A DNA stretch of 36,002 bases from Herminiimonas sp. GTDB taxonomy: Bacteria > Pseudomonadota > Gammaproteobacteria > Burkholderiales > Burkholderiaceae_D. Below are positions 18,128-26,180 of the stretch, one piece after another. Position numbers and translations under genes: made by a program. Position 1 is the first letter of the stretch, and each line of letters opens with the position of its first letter. Under the pieces are notes generated by a model. The model was not told the origin of the DNA. It worked only from the letters and a program-made list of their open reading frames with translations, and ran no database searches. The DNA lies in NCBI GenBank assembly GCA_028292265.1, contig JAQGMR010000062.1, positions 1 through 36,002 on the forward strand. The letters are read 5' to 3'.

Positions 18128-19198
18128 GTGCAAAGTCGCGTTTTTTGCAGTGGGGTTGCGAGTCTATTCCTACTACATATTGGTTCCGCATTAGCAGTGG
18201 ACGCAGCACGACGACTCGAGGACTGCGCCGCAATCCCGGCGGACAAGGAACGCCTCGGCTGTTATGACGGACTTGCGCGGCAGGGGAGGGCCATAAGTCC
18301 GGAGCGTGCAGCGAACGCCGGTCCTGAAAGCGCGGGAGTACCAACGCCGCAGCCGTTACCAGAGAAACCGAGGGCTATGGCAGGGGGACGCGGCGCTGAT
18401 ACCGAAAGCTCCATCTTGGCTAAACACTGGGAGTTGGATCCGGCAACCAAGAGTGGTGTCTTCACTTTTCGCCCACACCACGACAATTACCTGGTTGCCA
18501 CCCACAATCCCTCCCCAAACGACGCACCGTACCGCCCATTTCGGTCGCTCGAACCGGGATCAAAAGGCCTCGCGAACTCAGAACTGGCATTTCAGCTTGG
18601 ATTTAAACTTAAGCTGGCTGAAAATCGTTTCGATCAACCCATCGATCTCTGGTTCGGTTATACACAACGTAGCTTCTGGCAGGCCCGCAATAGAGAAGCG
18701 TCGAGCCCCTTGCGGGAGACCGACTATCAGCCGGAGTTGATGGCGGTACTTCCGACCGACGTCAACCTACTGGGCCTACGGATGCGGTTTGTCAATTTCG
18801 GACTCATGCACCAGTCAAACGGCCAAGTCTCCACGCTCTCGCGTAGCTGGAACCGCATTCATGCGCAAGTGGGCTTTGAGCGCGACAACTTCACCTTACT
18901 GGCTCGCGTCTGGAAACGGATTAATGAAGCGGCGAGCGAAGACAACAATCCGGACATCGTCCGCTACATGGGTCGAGGAGATCTGATTGGCACCTATCGA
19001 CGCAACGGTCATGAATTGTCGCTGCTAACAAGGTACAACTTCCAGAGTAGCAAGGGCGCAGCACAAATCGGCTGGGCATTTCCCCTCGTTTCAAACCTGA
19101 AAGGATATGTGCAGGTATTCTCTGGCTATGGATACAGCCTGATTGACTATAACGCCTCCCAGCGCGTTGTTGCGTTAGGCGTACTCATGGATTTTTAG
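18128..19198 (+). CDS. pldA: Outer-membrane phospholipase A (OmPLA)
   Basis: A 356-residue protein with a signal peptide (residues about 1-23, ending SALAVDA), a low-complexity linker containing ERLGCYDGLAR, then a 12-strand beta-barrel lipase. The catalytic His/Ser pair is H228 and S230 in FVNFGLMHQSNGQ, the PldA motif, followed by the Asn-bearing segment SRSWNRIHAQ. YTQRSFWQ and RETDYQPEL are also characteristic. It hydrolyses acyl chains of phospholipids misplaced in the outer leaflet and needs calcium and dimerisation. The start is GTG at 18128 with GGAGAG 4 bases upstream. It ends in a C-terminal Phe, as expected for an outer-membrane barrel. Confidence 0.93.
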   Translation: MQSRVFCSGVASLFLLHIGSALAVDAARRLEDCAAIPADKERLGCYDGLARQGRAISPERAANAGPESAGVPTPQPLPEKPRAMAGGRGADTESSILAKHWELDPATKSGVFTFRPHHDNYLVATHNPSPNDAPYRPFRSLEPGSKGLANSELAFQLGFKLKLAENRFDQPIDLWFGYTQRSFWQARNREASSPLRETDYQPELMAVLPTDVNLLGLRMRFVNFGLMHQSNGQVSTLSRSWNRIHAQVGFERDNFTLLARVWKRINEAASEDNNPDIVRYMGRGDLIGTYRRNGHELSLLTRYNFQSSKGAAQIGWAFPLVSNLKGYVQVFSGYGYSLIDYNASQRVVALGVLMDF

Positions 19199-19333
19199 CT
19201 GACCCGTGTATCGCTTGCGTATGGTGATGCGAACAGGCCAGTTCTGTTCGAGGGCCCTCGATTGTCAGCGAAGTGTCTTAGTCCACTCCGCGAACTTGTC
19301 TCGAAGGGAGGCCACAGCGAAATTCTGCCAGTA

Positions 19334-19897
19334 TTACTGTGGCGATTGCGACTGGATGAAGTTAGCGAAGCCAAGAAGAAATTGCTGAAGCTGCGCCTTT
19401 ATCTTCTCGTCCACCATCTCGCCGGCCTCATTAAACACGCTGCTGGCGCGGGAAACCAGTAGTCGCCCGCCGTTCCAGGGCTGCGTGCCCAATGTCCGAA
19501 GCACTGGCAGCCAAGCGTTCTGCGCCAAAATCGTACCGAAGCCGCCGGGCGATGCTCCGATAACTGCAGTGGGAAGATTGCCAAATACTCGCGCGATGTC
19601 TGGCGGCGGTCGGGAAAGCCAATCGATCACGTTTTTGAAAACGCCGGGAATACCGTTGTTGTATTCGGGGGTTACAAGCAAGAGACCATCGCTCGCAGCG
19701 ATTCGGTCCTTCAATTTCACAACTGCCTGGGGGATTCCCTCTCGCGCTTCGAGATCGCCGTCATACAGGGGAATACCCTTGATAGACATGATTTCTAGGC
19801 TAACCCCGGTCGGCATGACTTGTGCGGCAGTGCGCAGCAGCGCGGCGTTGTACGAGCCAGCTCGCAGACTGCCGGAAATTCCAACTATTGTTGTCAT
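19334..19897 (-). CDS. NADPH-dependent FMN reductase (chromate/azo-reductase type)
   Basis: A 187-residue flavodoxin-fold protein. The phosphate-binding loop is GISGSLRAGSYNAALLR at the N-terminus; the second flavin contact is TPEYNNGIPGVFKNVIDWLSRP near the middle; and GASPGGFGTILAQ follows. This matches the NADPH-dependent FMN reductases of the YieF/ChrR/SsuE-like group, which transfer two electrons to quinones, chromate or azo dyes. GGAGGAG precedes the ATG closely. It is convergent with pldA and divergent from the MarR-type gene across 560 bases. A MarR regulator beside a quinone-type reductase is common, but control is inferred. Confidence 0.93.
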   Translation of the reverse strand: MTTIVGISGSLRAGSYNAALLRTAAQVMPTGVSLEIMSIKGIPLYDGDLEAREGIPQAVVKLKDRIAASDGLLLVTPEYNNGIPGVFKNVIDWLSRPPPDIARVFGNLPTAVIGASPGGFGTILAQNAWLPVLRTLGTQPWNGGRLLVSRASSVFNEAGEMVDEKIKAQLQQFLLGFANFIQSQSPQ

Positions 19898-20457
19898 AGG
19901 CTCCTCCGGATTTCCACTTACCTAATGGCGCCGGCTTGACAGGTGGGGCGGTGAAGTCCGGTCATTCCCTTACCGCTCGACTACGATATCCCCGCGAGGC
20001 CGGTCCGCGGCCTTTAAGCTCTTACGCGCCCTTCGACAAGCGACAGGCCCGTCGGTGATTCGACTTCGATCGAGCAGTATCTGTTCCTCGACGAGCGAAA
20101 AATCATGGGTAATCCAGTTGTACCGATTTCGGATTCGATCCTTTCTAGTGGAGAACCATGCCAGTCAAAGAAGGTACTCCGAAAAGAGACTCCAACACAG
20201 TCCAGCTTTTCCAAGACAGTGGTACGGCACCGCGAATCCTTCTACAACGGTCCCGCTTCGCCTAAACACCGGCATGCTCGTTTGTGGTGCCCATAAGGAG
20301 ATCGCGTCGGATGGATAGCGAATGTAGGTTCTCAGAAGTGGTTTGATGCTTCCGTCGCTCGCGCTCGACCGCGTACCGTCTCGCTTTTTCGTAAAGACAG
20401 CGAAGCATTCGCGACTCAAAGCCGGTACAGGTCAAGCTTGATTACGTCACTTTTAAA
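19898..20457. other. Divergent intergenic region between FMN reductase and MarR gene
   Basis: About 560 bases. Several short frames exist, none with protein-like composition and a ribosome site. An open stretch in frame with the MarR gene begins after a TAA near 20390. Confidence 0.45.
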
Positions 20458-20886
20458 ATGGACGTTGTCGGTGAACGAATGAAGGAGGTCGCTTCCGCGA
20501 TGTATGAAAAAGAGGTCAGCCTTTCGCTTCTCGAACTGCGGTTGATGCGTTTGATTGCCACTCATCCGGGGCGTACCATCACCCGACTAATGGAGCAAGC
20601 ACACGTTGAAAAGACGCTTACCTCTAAAGCGATAACGCTTTTAGTCAAGCAGGGACTGGTAGTGCGCGCAATCGGTGAGGCGGGTGCCCGACAGGTCAAT
20701 CTGTATCTGACGAGTGAAGGCGCCGCACGGGTCAAGAAAGCCGATTCAATCGGTCAGAATCTCGAAGCGATGATGATGCGCCGGCTACCGGAGAGGGATG
20801 CGGCCACCTTCAAGCGCTGCCTTGAATTGCTGTATGAGTCCAGCAATGAAACCGCGGAGATAGCCGAGGAATATCTGAAGCAATAG
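20458..20886 (+). CDS. MarR-family transcriptional regulator, 5' end uncertain
   Basis: A 142-residue winged-helix protein. The DNA-binding core is SLLELRLMRLIATHPGRTITRLMEQAHVEKTLTSKAITLLVKQGLVVR, followed by the wing with GARQVNLYLTSEGA and C-terminal dimerisation helices. The annotated start is the ATG at 20458, but it has no ribosome site. In-frame codons just upstream encode VQVKLDYVTFK, which reads like a natural N-terminal helix, yet no ATG, GTG or TTG occurs before a TAA near 20390. The gene may be 5'-damaged, or start at 20458 or at the ATG at 20479, which has GAAGG just after it rather than before. Target unknown. Confidence 0.8.
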   Translation: MDVVGERMKEVASAMYEKEVSLSLLELRLMRLIATHPGRTITRLMEQAHVEKTLTSKAITLLVKQGLVVRAIGEAGARQVNLYLTSEGAARVKKADSIGQNLEAMMMRRLPERDAATFKRCLELLYESSNETAEIAEEYLKQ

Positions 20887-20971
20887 AGGCGAGACGTGCC
20901 TGGTCGAGCATTAAAAAAACGTCCCGGGTAAAACCTAGGCGATCCAATCTATAAAAACAGTGGAGGAAGGC

Positions 20972-21570
20972 ATGAAAAAATTTTCGTTAATGGGACTTAC
21001 CATAGGGGCGGCCCCTGCTGGAGCGGCATTGTCCGGCTCAGCGCAGGAGCCTGCAAAGGTGGTTCGTATGGTTCCGCAGGCTGATCTAAAGATACTGGAC
21101 CCGATCTAGACCACGGCTTTTGTCACGCGCACCCACGGCTACATGATCTATGACACGCTGTTTGGCATCAATGCCAGCGGCAAGGTCCGTCCGCAGATGG
21201 TCGACAGGTATAGCGCGAGCCCGGACGGCAAGACCTGGACCTTCACGTTGCGCAGGAAACTTGCTTTCCATGACGGCGAGCCGGTAACTTCTGCCGACGT
21301 CGTTGCGTCGCTGAGACGCTGGGGGCAGCGTGATGCCTTGGGACAGAAGATGTTTGCCGCTCTTGCCCTGATCGAGACAACCGATTCCGAAACCGTGCGC
21401 ATGAGCTTCAAGGAGCCGTTCGGCATGGTTCTCGAGGCGTTGAGCAAGCCCGCATCCAGTCCGCCCTTCATCATGCCAAAGCGCGTGGCGGAAACGCCGG
21501 CCGACAAGCAGATTGAGGACACGACCGGTTCGGGGCCCTACATTTTCAAGAAGGATGATCCGGCAGTCCA
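20972..21570 (+). pseudogene. Peptide/oligopeptide ABC transporter substrate-binding protein, disrupted and 3'-truncated
   Basis: An ATG at 20972 with GGAGGAAGG just upstream opens a signal-peptide-like sequence (MKKFSLMGLTIGAAPAG) and a family 5 solute-binding protein: MVPQADLKILDPI, then TAG at 21107-21109 (codon 46), then HGYMIYDTLFGINASGK, DGKTWTFTLRRKLAFHDGEPVTSADVV and GSGPYIFKKDDP. The TAG probably replaced TGG. Homology ends at about 21570, and the rest of the open frame is antisense to the TRIC gene. Family members exceed 500 residues, so at least 60% is missing. It would have bound peptides or a dipeptide-like substrate in the periplasm. No permease genes are adjacent. Confidence 0.85.
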
Positions 21571-21599
21571 ACTTAGGCTGCGCCAAGGCGTACTTTGCT

Positions 21600-22295
21600 T
21601 TAGAGGTCTTTTCGACTTTCCGTCGAGCCGGGTTTCAAAGCCGACTGCTCGGTCGAGTGCGCGATTGGCAGATGCCATCCTCGCCGGATTGCCGCCAACC
21701 GCAGGCCAAAGCAAAGGACTCCCCCAGCGACCGCCACCGCATTGGACGGAAGCCGCAGCGCTTCGCCGACGACCACAATAGCCGCTCCCGCAAGGGCCGC
21801 GACGGCATAAATATCAGACCGCAACACGACCGGAACTTCCGACAGCAGCACGTCCCGAACCATGCCGCCGCCAATGGCGGTCAGCATGCCAAGCAGTGGG
21901 GCCATGAGCGGATCAATGCCGAAAGCAAGCGCCTTCTGCGTGCCGGCAACGCAGAATAGCGCTAACCCGGCACCATCGAAAATAAGGACGTGGCTGCGCA
22001 AGCGACAAATAGTGGAATACCAAAAGAACGTGACGACGCCGGCAAGAACTGAGACCGCCAGATAGCGCCAGTCGCTGATCGCCGCAGGTGGCACTGCGCC
22101 GATCAAGAGGTCGCGGAAGATTCCGCCGGCATTTCCAGCGGCAAAGGACAGCACCAGGACACCGAACAGGTCAAGTCGGCGGTCGGCAGCGGCCGATGCG
22201 CCGCTCAGTGCGAAAACGAAAGTGCCGAGAAGATCGAGCGTTAGTACGAGGTCCTTTACGGCGACGCTTACATCAAAAGTAGCGGAAGCGAACAC
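21600..22295 (-). CDS. TRIC-type cation channel family protein (UPF0126, YadS-like)
   Basis: A 231-residue membrane protein with about seven helices and two internal repeats. The repeat signatures are GNAGGIFRDLLIG and AIGGGMVRDVLLSEVP, the Gly-rich kinked helices of the prokaryotic TRIC/UPF0126 family, which form trimeric K+-permeable channels in studied members. The first helix is DLLGTFVFALSGASAAADRR. I take the GTG at 22295 as start; no good ribosome site is seen, and the first dozen residues are uncertain. Its 3' end abuts the truncated end of the substrate-binding pseudogene, so this gene marks one side of a rearrangement junction. Confidence 0.88.
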   Translation of the reverse strand: MFASATFDVSVAVKDLVLTLDLLGTFVFALSGASAAADRRLDLFGVLVLSFAAGNAGGIFRDLLIGAVPPAAISDWRYLAVSVLAGVVTFFWYSTICRLRSHVLIFDGAGLALFCVAGTQKALAFGIDPLMAPLLGMLTAIGGGMVRDVLLSEVPVVLRSDIYAVAALAGAAIVVVGEALRLPSNAVAVAGGVLCFGLRLAAIRRGWHLPIAHSTEQSALKPGSTESRKDL

Positions 22296-22334
22296 GTTAC
22301 GGCTCGCATTCGTATATCCGCGCCACGGCGCAGC

Positions 22335-23597
22335 TCATGCAGAAAGCCAGGCCAGCGCCCCGACAACCATTGTTTCCACTCCTGTTTCGAGGGTCGGATG
22401 AATCACGGGTGCAAAGTATGGACTGTGGTTGGTCGGGATTTTGTTGATTTCGCCCGCAGCCTCGGCTTTTGCGTAAATGTCGGGATCGGTGCCGCCCACG
22501 AACCAGAACACGGAAGGGACGCCCCATTCGGTCCCGAACGATCCGAAATCCTCGCTTGCCGACGCTGCTCCGACGCTCTGTACGCGGTCGGCGGAAAAAT
22601 GCCCGCGGAAAACACCGGCGAGGCGCGCACTGGCATCGGCATCATTTACTCCCAGGGGATAGTGGTCTAGCGTCGTGATCTCTGGCGGCCGGGGAGCCCC
22701 CGACGCAGCGGCTTCGGCGTTGACTATTCGTTCGATAGCGGCAAGCACGCGCTTGCGCACGCCTGCATCAAAGGTGCGCACATTCAGCTTGATGACTGCA
22801 TCGTCCGGTATCACGTTCTCCTTGGTGCCGGCCTGCAGCGAGCCGATCGTGATGACGGCAGCTTCCGTGGCGGCGAGTTCACGGGAGACGATCGTTTGCA
22901 GGCGCATCACCGTCGCGGCAGCGATCACCACTGGATCGATGCTCGCCTGCGGCATCGATCCGTGCGCGCCACGCCCAAAAAGATGAATCTGCAGGCTGTC
23001 CGCCGCGGAGGTGATGGGCCCAGCGCGACCACCTATATTGCCGGCCGGCCCAACCATGACGTGCTGGCCGAGCACGACATCCGGCTTTGGGAATCGGTCA
23101 AACAAGCCGTCGTCAATCATGGCTTGGGCGCCTTCCGCGGTTTCTTCGGCCGGTTGGAAGACCGCCATCAGTGTGCCATTCCAAGCGTCCCGTGACTGTG
23201 CGAGCAGCGTCGTCGCACCGACGAGCCATGCAACGTGCATGTCATGGCCACAAGCATGCATAACCGGAACCGTTTTGCCGTCGGGATCCGTAGTCGTGAC
23301 TTTGCTGGCATACGGAAGGCCAGTCATTTCCTGCACGGGCAAGGCGTCCATGTCAGCCCGCAGCATGACCGTAGGTCCGTCGCCGTTGCGCAGAAGCCCC
23401 ACCACGCCGGTCTTTCCCACGCCAGGTGTCACGTCAAAACCTGCCGTGCGAAGCCGGTCCGCGGCCATGCTGGCCGTCCGCGATTCCTGCATGGACAGCT
23501 CAGGGTGGGCATGCACGTCGGTGTATAGCGCCTCGACGTCTGGGAGCACACCTTGCAGCCTTGCAAGTACCTTTTGAAGAGGGCTCGTGGATTGCAT
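22335..23597 (-). CDS. M20-family amidohydrolase (hippurate hydrolase / N-acyl-amino-acid hydrolase type)
   Basis: A 420-residue cytoplasmic metallopeptidase-fold amidohydrolase of the M20D group. Metal and catalytic motifs in order: RADMDALPV, MHACGHDMHVAWL, FQPAEETAEGAQAM, LGQHVMVGP and, near the C-terminus, PTNHSPYFAPV. The dimerisation/lid domain lies at about 185-305 (GRGAHGSMPQASIDPV). Such enzymes remove acyl groups from amino acids or hippurate. The ATG at 23597 is preferred; a GTG two codons upstream (23603) is equally possible and neither has a good ribosome site. A broken LysR-type regulator lies upstream in the same orientation. Confidence 0.93.
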   Translation of the reverse strand: MQSTSPLQKVLARLQGVLPDVEALYTDVHAHPELSMQESRTASMAADRLRTAGFDVTPGVGKTGVVGLLRNGDGPTVMLRADMDALPVQEMTGLPYASKVTTTDPDGKTVPVMHACGHDMHVAWLVGATTLLAQSRDAWNGTLMAVFQPAEETAEGAQAMIDDGLFDRFPKPDVVLGQHVMVGPAGNIGGRAGPITSAADSLQIHLFGRGAHGSMPQASIDPVVIAAATVMRLQTIVSRELAATEAAVITIGSLQAGTKENVIPDDAVIKLNVRTFDAGVRKRVLAAIERIVNAEAAASGAPRPPEITTLDHYPLGVNDADASARLAGVFRGHFSADRVQSVGAASASEDFGSFGTEWGVPSVFWFVGGTDPDIYAKAEAAGEINKIPTNHSPYFAPVIHPTLETGVETMVVGALAWLSA

Positions 23598-24079
23598 GTT
23601 CACAGTTGTTTCTAGTTAAATATTGGCACGACCTTGACGATACGGTCTGCTTGAAACGGAAATATTATGCTCCGATTTTTGCGGACAAAAACAGTACGGA
23701 AAGCGGCAATGTCCATAATTTTGGAAAAGATCGCGTCTGCCCAAATCCGTTTTTGGTGCAGCGGAGCGCAAGCAAACGACATAGCGCGGCGACGGCATTT
23801 GCCGACCCAATGACGCCATTACACTTGCGTGGACTTTTGCGATGCAGGAAGGTGCACGCTTCGCCGTGCGTCGCTTTCGCTACGGCGATTTCATGCGCTT
23901 CTATAAGAATAGGTCACTTGGCCATGGGAGGAGACCATGGGAGGAGACCACCATCAAGCATTCACGGATGCGGGCGCGGCCTTTCAAGTTTCGCGATTGC
24001 TTCGAAAACAGCTGGGCAATTGTTTGCTGCAATCATATGTTGCCCGGGTCTGCGTGGTATCGCTGATGCCAATGCTGCT
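23598..24079. other. Non-coding gap between M20 gene and LysR remnant
   Basis: About 480 bases without a recognisable gene. It contains the 13-base tandem repeat listed separately. A plus-strand open frame running through here continues antisense from the M20 gene and has no protein-like content. Confidence 0.45.
23922..23950. repeat. 13-base tandem direct repeat (2.2 copies)
   Basis: CCATGGGAGGAGA occurs twice head to tail (23922-23934 and 23935-23947), followed by a further CCA. Likely a slippage duplication in non-coding DNA. Confidence 0.7.
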
Positions 24080-24651
24080 TTACCGAGTAGGACGGTAGCG
24101 TGGCGGGTAGGGCAAGCAATCGTAAAACGCGAATGTCTCACCGAGAAGTTTCGGGACGATGACCATCAATTCCGTCTGTGCAACGATACGGGCGACGCCG
24201 AGAAAACTCGGCGGGCGCAAAATAACGTTCCGCTTGATTCCCTGTTTTGCCATCACCTTATCCACGATTAAACGGCCCGTTTCTGAGGTGGTAATAACGA
24301 TGTGTCCCCCCTGGAGAAACGCTGCTTGCCCAGATGCGTCCTAATGCGGGGAACCGACTATGCCACCGTGCAGAAAGAATCCTGGCTGAATAGCGTTTGC
24401 GGAAAAATTTCGCTTCAAGATGCGGCATAAAGCCGATGGCCAAGTCGCCGCTTTCGAGCCGGACCGGACTGTCAATCGAAATTTTTTCAACTTTATATGG
24501 ACCTTTGGCGCCATGCGACGAAGCTGATTTAGCAGCGTCGGCAACAGCACCACTTCGTCATCGAGACGGAGATTCGCGGTGGCGTTTTCCTGAACGAAAA
24601 CCGTCGGGACGCCACGAACTCTTTCAACAGACCGCCCGCGTGGGGCCGTGA
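24080..24651 (-). pseudogene. LysR-type transcriptional regulator, decayed (several frameshifts and a stop)
   Basis: Reading the minus strand across frames restores the effector-binding domain of a LysR regulator. One frame gives VQENATANLRLDDEVVLLP and LLNQLRRMAPKV; another ISIDSPVRLESGD with IGFMPHLEAKFF; then LFSQDSFCTVA followed by TAG at 24358-24360; then FLQGGHIVITTSETGRLIVD; and finally KVMAKQGIKRNVIL, SFLGVARIVAQTELMVIVP. At least two shifts lie between about 24400 and 24315, and the segment near 24480 is also shifted. Further upstream, to about 24800, only scraps resembling an HTH region are visible. The gene is clearly dead. It lies upstream of the M20 amidohydrolase in the same orientation and may once have regulated it or a lost divergent gene. 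Confidence 0.82.
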
Positions 24652-24968
24652 CATGGGGCGTGTATCACGCCACAGACCTAGACCGGCTGTTGCGAAATTC
24701 GCTAAGGAGAGGTCGCAAGTCGGAGCGATTTTTCAGGAAGCGCTCGACTGGCTTTATGGATGGACCGCCGCCTCCTGCCTAGCGCCATAATCAATCGGCG
24801 ATACGCCACGACTCGCCACAGAGCAGTCCAAATCGCTTGGGATGACGCCTCGAACCTCATTCGTCGAATAGACCGTTAAGGCGGTCATTGCCTTTCACTG
24901 CCCGTGTCCTACACTGCTTAAACTTGTTAGCACGGTCAACGTTTGGTTTCACTCTGGAGAATTCAAAC

Positions 24969-25730
24969 ATGACTCAACGCATACTTATCACTGCGGGTGG
25001 CGGTGGAATCGGATTTGCGATTGCCAAGGCCTTTGTCGCCGCTGGCGCTCGCGTTCACATTGCCGACGTCAACGCCGAAGCCGTGCAGGAGATCACTAAG
25101 CAGTACCCTACGATAAGTGGGACCGTCGGAGACGTGAGCAAGCCGGCGGATCTGGACACACTCTTTCATGAGGTGCAAAACCGGTTGGGCGGTCTCGACG
25201 TGCTCGTCAACAATGCTGGCATTGCGGGCGCCACGGCCCCCGTTGTCGACTACCCAATCGATACATGGAACGCCGTCGTCGGCGTTAACCTCACGGGAAC
25301 CTTCATGGTCACTCAGCGCGCCATTCCCCTGCTTAAGCGATCTTCTGCCGGGTCTATTATCGTGATGTCCTCTTTGGCGGGTCGCTATGGCTATCCGAAC
25401 CGCGTGGCCTACTCCACGACGAAGTGGGGGCTGGTCGGTTTCGCCAAGACTTTGTCCCTTGAGCTAGGGCCGTTCGGGATCACTGCCAACACCATCCACC
25501 CCGGGGCCGTCGACGGGCCACGAATTCAATCGGTTTTCGAAGGGCGCGCGAAAATCTCGGGACATACGGTGGAGGAAGAGACGAATCTTGCGCTGGCCAA
25601 CCAATCAGTGAAAAAGTTTATCGACCCGGCCGACATCGCCGCGCTGGCACTATTCCTTGCGGGCCCACACGCCCGCACGATCTCCGGTCAGATGTTCCCG
25701 ATTGACGGTGATTCGAAGGCCTCCATTTAA
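24969..25730 (+). CDS. Short-chain dehydrogenase/reductase (SDR)
   Basis: A 253-residue classical SDR. The cofactor loop is ITAGGGGIGFAIAKAF (a TAGGGGIG variant of TGxxxGIG); the acidic IADVN after strand 2 suggests NAD(H). NNAGIAG starts at 81. The catalytic residues are S134/S135, Y148 and K152 (YSTTK). The C-terminus IDGDSKASI is typical. I start at the ATG at 24969, with CTGGAGA about 8 bases upstream; an in-frame codon at 24888 would add 27 residues unlike any SDR. The substrate cannot be read; homologues are called 3-oxoacyl-ACP reductase-like or sugar/alcohol dehydrogenases. It stands alone. Confidence 0.92.
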   Translation: MTQRILITAGGGGIGFAIAKAFVAAGARVHIADVNAEAVQEITKQYPTISGTVGDVSKPADLDTLFHEVQNRLGGLDVLVNNAGIAGATAPVVDYPIDTWNAVVGVNLTGTFMVTQRAIPLLKRSSAGSIIVMSSLAGRYGYPNRVAYSTTKWGLVGFAKTLSLELGPFGITANTIHPGAVDGPRIQSVFEGRAKISGHTVEEETNLALANQSVKKFIDPADIAALALFLAGPHARTISGQMFPIDGDSKASI

Positions 25731-26180
25731 CGATTTCACACGCCACCAGTGTTTAATGCAGTTTCCCTGGTGGGGCCGGCGACTCGGCCCTACGGTACGC
25801 GCATGCAGAAGGGCCGTCTCGCGATATGCTCCGCGCTGTGCTGCAGGGCATCGTCCCGCAGCACGTCCTCTCAATGTAGGTCCGTTGTTGACCAACGTAT
25901 GCGACGCCTTGGGCCCGACATCCGGCGACAGGTGCTGCTCACGCAATACTCGATGCTCATGGGAGGGGTGGCAATTTACGCAAGGCAATGAGACATCATT
26001 TGCCTATCTCGCAACATCGCATTGACGACGGTCAAAGCGCTGCGTTATGGGTCAACCGGTTTCGCTGACGCTCGCGGCGCAAGAAGTGTCCCCAGCGCAC
26101 GACATTAAAAGTTAGCTTCGTTTGGATGGATATAGGTTCGCGCCACCGTTACTCAGTCTTTTTGAGAACGGAGATCCACC
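25731..26180. other. Intergenic region upstream of the serine recombinase
   Basis: About 450 bases with no supported gene. Several stop-free frames are Arg/Pro/Ser-rich and have no ribosome site. Attachment-site cores of a serine integrase could lie here but cannot be recognised from one copy. Confidence 0.45.

Noticed and set aside
23426..24271. 281-residue plus-strand open frame
   Set aside because: Its first part is antisense to the M20 gene and its last part antisense to the LysR remnant; composition is not protein-like.
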